The notes beneath the pieces are model-generated. The model saw only the letters and a list, made by a program, of their open reading frames with translations, made no database searches and had not been told where the DNA came from. Positions 60,745-64,000 of a DNA stretch of 64,000 bases are shown piece after piece; the first letter of the stretch is position 1; every line of letters begins with the position of its first letter. Source of the DNA: Ga0077527 sp964486865 (GTDB lineage: Bacteria > Pseudomonadota > Gammaproteobacteria > Burkholderiales > SG8-41); NCBI GenBank assembly GCA_964486865.1, contig CAZAOZ010000008.1, forward strand, positions 1-64,000. Reading direction: 5' to 3'. Position numbers and translations under genes: made by a program.

Positions 60745-60849
60745 GTGAGCGGTGAGCGGTGAGCTGTAAGCGGTGAGCAGTGAGCAGTGAGCAGTGAGCA
60801 GCGAACAGAGCGGCGCCCTGCCGCTTACGGCTTACGGCTTACCGCTTAC
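60745..60849. repeat. Facing heptamer arrays (bare hairpin) between gyrA and serC
   Basis: The left arm (60745-60807) has nine 7-bp units, from GTGAGCG through GTGAGCT and GTAAGCG to four GTGAGCA, then GCGAACA. The right arm (60822-60849) has four inverse units (CGCTTAC, GGCTTAC, GGCTTAC, CGCTTAC). The loop is 14 bases. The TAA stop of gyrA (60846-60848) is inside the last unit of the right arm. No gene lies between the arms. Confidence 0.85.
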
Positions 60850-63395
60850 TCCTCTTCCTCGTCTGTTTCGACAACAGTCCCCATGCCGACCAGCAGTTCA
60901 CCTTGATCAAGGTTGATCAGCCGTACACCCTGCGTCGAACGGCCCTGTTCGCGCACTTCGGACACCCGGGTGCGGATCAGCACGCCGCCCGTGGTAATCA
61001 GCATGATCTCGTCTTCCTTGGTCACCAGTTGCGCGCCGATGAGCTTGCCGTTGCGGTCGCTGCCCTGGATCGCGATCATGCCCTGCGTGCCGCGGCCGTG
61101 ACGCGTGTATTCGGACACCGGGGTGCGCTTGCCATAACCGAACTCGGTCGCCGTCAGCACCGACTGGGTTTCATCCCCCGCCGTGAGCAGCGATATAACC
61201 TTTTGTTTTGATTGAAGTTTCATGCCGCGCACGCCGGCGGCCGCGCGTCCCATCGCCCGCACCTCGCCTTCGCTGAAACGCACCGCCTTGCCGGCATCGG
61301 AGAACAGCATGATGTCCTGCTTGCCGTCGGTGATAGCCACGCCGATCAGATAGTCGCCATCGTCGAGCTTGACGGCGATGATGCCCTTGGCCATCGGCCG
61401 CGAGAACGCCGACAGCGCGGTCTTTTTCACCGTTCCGGTCGAAGTCGCCATGAAGATGAAATGGTCGTCGTCGAAATCCTTGACCGGCAGGATTGCGGTG
61501 ATTTTTTCGTGCTCCATCAGCGGCACCAGATTGACGATCGGCTTGCCGCGCGACGAACGGCTGCCCACCGGCACTTCGTACACCTTGATCCAGTACACCC
61601 GCCCGCGATTCGAAAAACACAATATGTAATCGTGGGTATTGGCAATGAACAGCTTTTCGACGAAATCGTCGTCCTTGGTCGTCGTCGCCTGCTTGCCGCG
61701 GCCGCCGCGCTTCTGCGCGCGGTAATCGGCCACCGGCTGCGATTTCATGTAGCCGCTGTGCGACAGCGTCACCACCACGTCTTCCGGCTGAATCAGATCC
61801 TCGGTGCTGAGATTCTCGGTCTTGGTGACGATCTCGCTGCGGCGCTCGTCGCCGTACTGCTTTTTGACCTCGGCCAGCTCCTGCGCAATGATTTTGGTCA
61901 CGCGCGCCGGCTTGTCGAGGATGTCGAGCAGGTCGGTGATCTTGTCCATCGTTTCGCGATACTCGGCGACGATCTTGTCCTGCTCCAGCGCCGTCAGGCG
62001 CTGCAGGCGCAGTTCGAGGATCTGCTGGGCCTGCGCATCCGACAGCCTGTAGCCTTTTTTCTGCAGACCGAACTCCGCCGCCAGTCCGTCCGGACGGTAT
62101 GACAAACCTTCCCCGGCACGCGACAGCAGTTCCTCCACCAGTTTCGAGCGCCAGAAACGCGCCATCAATTCCCGCTTGGCATCCGCCGGGGTCGGCGCCG
62201 CCTTGATCAGCGCAATCACTTCATCGACATTCGACAGCGCTACCGCCAGCCCTTCCAGCAGGTGGCCGCGCTCGCGCGCCTTCCGCAGTTCGAACACCGT
62301 GCGGCGGGTAACCACCTCGCGGCGGTGCCGCAGGAATGCTTCGATGAACTGCTTGAGATTCAGCACGCGCGGCTGGCCGTCAACCAGCGCAACCATGTTC
62401 ATGCCGAAGCTCTCCTGCATCTGCGTGTCTTTCCACAGATTGTTCAGGACGATTTCCGGCACTTCGCCGCGTTTCAGCTCAATGACAGCCCGCATACCGG
62501 ACTTGTCGGATTCGTCGCGGATGTCGGAAATGCCTTCGAGCTTTTTCTCGCGCACCAACTCGCCGATTTTCATCAGCAGGTTGGCCTTGTTGACCTGATA
62601 AGGCAGCTCGTCGATGATGATGGCCACCCGGCCGCCCTTCTCCGTTTCTTCAAAATGGGTGCGGGCGCGCATGATCACCTTGCCGCGGCCGGTGCGATAA
62701 CCTTCGCGCACGCCCTGCACCCCGTAGATGATGCCCGCGGTCGGAAAATCCGGCGCCGGCACGATCGCGATCAGATCCTCGATCGAGAGTTCCGGATTTT
62801 TCAGCAGCGCCTGGCAGGCATCCACCACTTCCGACAGGTTGTGCGGCGGAATGTTGGTGGCCATGCCGACGGCGATGCCCGACGAACCGTTGATCAGCAG
62901 GTTCGGCACCTTGGTCGGCAGCGTGACCGGCTCGCGCTCCTTGCCGTCATAGTTCGGCACGAAATCGACGGTTTCCATGTCGATGTCGGCCAGCATGTCG
63001 GAAGTGATCTTTTCGAGCCGGCACTCGGTATAACGATAGGCCGCAGCCGAATCGCCATCGACCGAGCCGAAGTTGCCCTGGCCGTCGATCAGCATGTAGC
63101 GCATCGAGAAATGCTGCGCCATGCGCACCAGCGCCTCGTAGGTGGCGCTGTCGCCGTGCGGATGGTATTTGCCGAGCACATCACCCACCACGCGCGCGCA
63201 TTTCACATGAGCCCGGTTCCACACCGTGTTGGACTCATGCATCGCGAACAGGATGCGGCGATGCACCGGTTTCAGGCCGTCGCGGACGTCCGGCAGTGCC
63301 CGTCCGACGATCACGCTCATTGCGTAGTCAAGATACGAGCGCCGCATCTCCTCTTCGAGACTGATGTTCAGGGTTTCTTTAGCGAATTGATCCAT
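60846..63395 (-). CDS. gyrA: DNA gyrase subunit A
   Basis: The breakage-reunion subunit of gyrase. The 849-residue protein has catalytic Tyr122 (AAYRYTECRL) and a quinolone-resistance region HPHGDSATYEALV with Ser83 and Glu87, which looks wild type. The C-terminal beta-pinwheel has the GyrA box QKRGGRGKQ. The C terminus ends in an acidic EEEE-rich tail (VETDEEEE) with its stop codon inside a heptamer repeat. It is upstream of serC and divergent from the gene starting at 63953. Confidence 0.98.
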   Translation of the reverse strand: MDQFAKETLNISLEEEMRRSYLDYAMSVIVGRALPDVRDGLKPVHRRILFAMHESNTVWNRAHVKCARVVGDVLGKYHPHGDSATYEALVRMAQHFSMRYMLIDGQGNFGSVDGDSAAAYRYTECRLEKITSDMLADIDMETVDFVPNYDGKEREPVTLPTKVPNLLINGSSGIAVGMATNIPPHNLSEVVDACQALLKNPELSIEDLIAIVPAPDFPTAGIIYGVQGVREGYRTGRGKVIMRARTHFEETEKGGRVAIIIDELPYQVNKANLLMKIGELVREKKLEGISDIRDESDKSGMRAVIELKRGEVPEIVLNNLWKDTQMQESFGMNMVALVDGQPRVLNLKQFIEAFLRHRREVVTRRTVFELRKARERGHLLEGLAVALSNVDEVIALIKAAPTPADAKRELMARFWRSKLVEELLSRAGEGLSYRPDGLAAEFGLQKKGYRLSDAQAQQILELRLQRLTALEQDKIVAEYRETMDKITDLLDILDKPARVTKIIAQELAEVKKQYGDERRSEIVTKTENLSTEDLIQPEDVVVTLSHSGYMKSQPVADYRAQKRGGRGKQATTTKDDDFVEKLFIANTHDYILCFSNRGRVYWIKVYEVPVGSRSSRGKPIVNLVPLMEHEKITAILPVKDFDDDHFIFMATSTGTVKKTALSAFSRPMAKGIIAVKLDDGDYLIGVAITDGKQDIMLFSDAGKAVRFSEGEVRAMGRAAAGVRGMKLQSKQKVISLLTAGDETQSVLTATEFGYGKRTPVSEYTRHGRGTQGMIAIQGSDRNGKLIGAQLVTKEDEIMLITTGGVLIRTRVSEVREQGRSTQGVRLINLDQGELLVGMGTVVETDEEEE

Positions 63396-63952
63396 GGCTT
63401 CCGGGGCTTATTTCCAATCTGTCCGCACGCCGCGTGCGACTGCAGATGACACTGACACAAAGCGTGGAATTCTAACATGCGGGATGCGCCGAAGCATCGC
63501 CGCGCGTCGTGTTTGCCGGCCTGCAGCAGCACGCGCGCAGCCGCTGCACGTCAACCGGCGCCACGTCGCGGCGCGGTCGGACTCTGCATGCCGCAACTGC
63601 GCGGCAACACGATTTTTACGCATGGCCGGGCATGCCCCGGCCGGTCCGTCATCGACGATGACAGCCGCATTGCGCCGCCCGGTGCGCATGCGGCGGTGCA
63701 ATGCCCGGCAGTCATCCGCCGCCGGACGCGCAAAACCCATTGTTCCACAAAGTGAAATCCGGCTTCAGCAGCTGCGGCATTCCCGCCACAGCCGCTATGC
63801 TTTTTTTATTGGAAACATGCTAGTATTTGATCCAAGGTTTACTCGGATATCGGGGATGTGGTATCTAGTGGCCTTCGGGGAGATTCAAATTTCGGTTCTT
63901 GCAGGCTTATTTAGGCACATCCCTACTTTCGCAAATCAGGAGGATTAAAAAC
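63396..63952. other. Intergenic region between gyrA and the divergent ompA-like gene
   Basis: A 557-base region with no credible gene; open frames crossing it show no family features. The GC-rich middle (63480-63750) gives way to an AT-rich stretch (63795-63840, TTTTTTTATTGG and TAGTATTTG) that probably holds the ompA-like promoter, followed by a leader of about 110 bases. GGGATGTG near 63853 can pair with CACATCCC near 63916, a possible leader hairpin. Confidence 0.5.
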
Positions 63953-64000
63953 ATGCATTCAACTCTCAGGATCATCATTGCAGGGGCTTTCGCGACAGTC
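63953..64000 (+). CDS. Start of a secreted/outer membrane protein gene (probable OmpA family), cut by window end
   Basis: Only 16 codons are inside the window: MHSTLRIIIAGAFATV, which looks like the beginning of a signal peptide. A strong AGGAGG stands 8 bases upstream. In related betaproteobacteria the gene divergent from gyrA at this place encodes an OmpA-like protein, so the product is inferred from position only. Confidence 0.55.
   Translation, partial: MHSTLRIIIAGAFATV

Noticed and set aside
63394..63948. A 184-residue open frame between gyrA and the ompA-like gene
   Set aside because: Composition is Arg/Ala-rich without domains, and its start overlaps the gyrA start in antisense; it runs into the leader of the next gene.

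Overview
The window looks like the chromosome of a GC-rich betaproteobacterium (Burkholderiales or Rhodocyclales relative). Three lines of evidence support this. The order purA-hisZ-yjeT-hflC-hflK-hflX-hfq-der-bamB-yfgM-hisS-ispG-rodZ-pilW-rlmN-ndk and the run cysM-hldD-hldE1-pyrF-lapB-lapA-ihfB-rpsA-cmk-aroA-tyrA-hisC-pheA-serA-serC-gyrA are both typical of that class. Three Bug-type (TctC) periplasmic binding proteins are present. A probable ompA gene begins divergently from gyrA. No phage, CRISPR array, rRNA or transposase gene was found.

Layout. 1-16.3 kb: tRNA-Leu, then a dense leftward run of housekeeping genes for purine and histidine synthesis, membrane protease control (HflKC), RNA chaperone Hfq, ribosome assembly (Der), outer-membrane assembly (BamB/YfgM), isoprenoids (IspG), cell shape (RodZ), type IV pili (PilW) and rRNA methylation. 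16.4-22.1 kb: a TAXI-type TRAP uptake system, tilS and accA. 22.2-35 kb: an accessory stretch with an MFS transporter, a cyclase-FHA protein, a NYN RNase-like protein, a group of small-molecule catabolism enzymes (thioesterase, LLM flavin enzyme, PEP-mutase/ICL-fold lyase, beta-hydroxyacid dehydrogenase, ACMSD-like amidohydrolase, dienelactone hydrolase) and three Bug receptors. 35-42 kb: lysC, a small HTH gene, queD and a four-gene NAD(P)-linked 2-oxoacid oxidoreductase operon preceded by an FNR-type site. 42-64 kb: a BI-1 membrane protein, rlmD, an exonuclease, then the long leftward LPS-heptose, ribosomal, aromatic amino acid and serine gene run ending at gyrA.

The most unusual content is not protein coding. 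Three loci carry facing arrays of a degenerate 7-bp repeat (consensus near GTGAGCG). One of them encloses a small four-helix-bundle protein gene and two are bare hairpins. All three sit at the stop codon of a gene (purA, MFS, gyrA). Two serine tRNA genes are each preceded by tandem repeats (140 bp and 118 bp) that contain a copy of the tRNA 5' part plus a strongly folded hairpin module. A 268-bp palindromic MITE with nested hairpins lies between two divergent genes, and a second palindromic element separates der from hfq. A 51-bp (17-codon) tandem repeat extends the end of rlmN. These look like several families of small palindromic or tandem elements that settle at gene ends and tRNA leaders.
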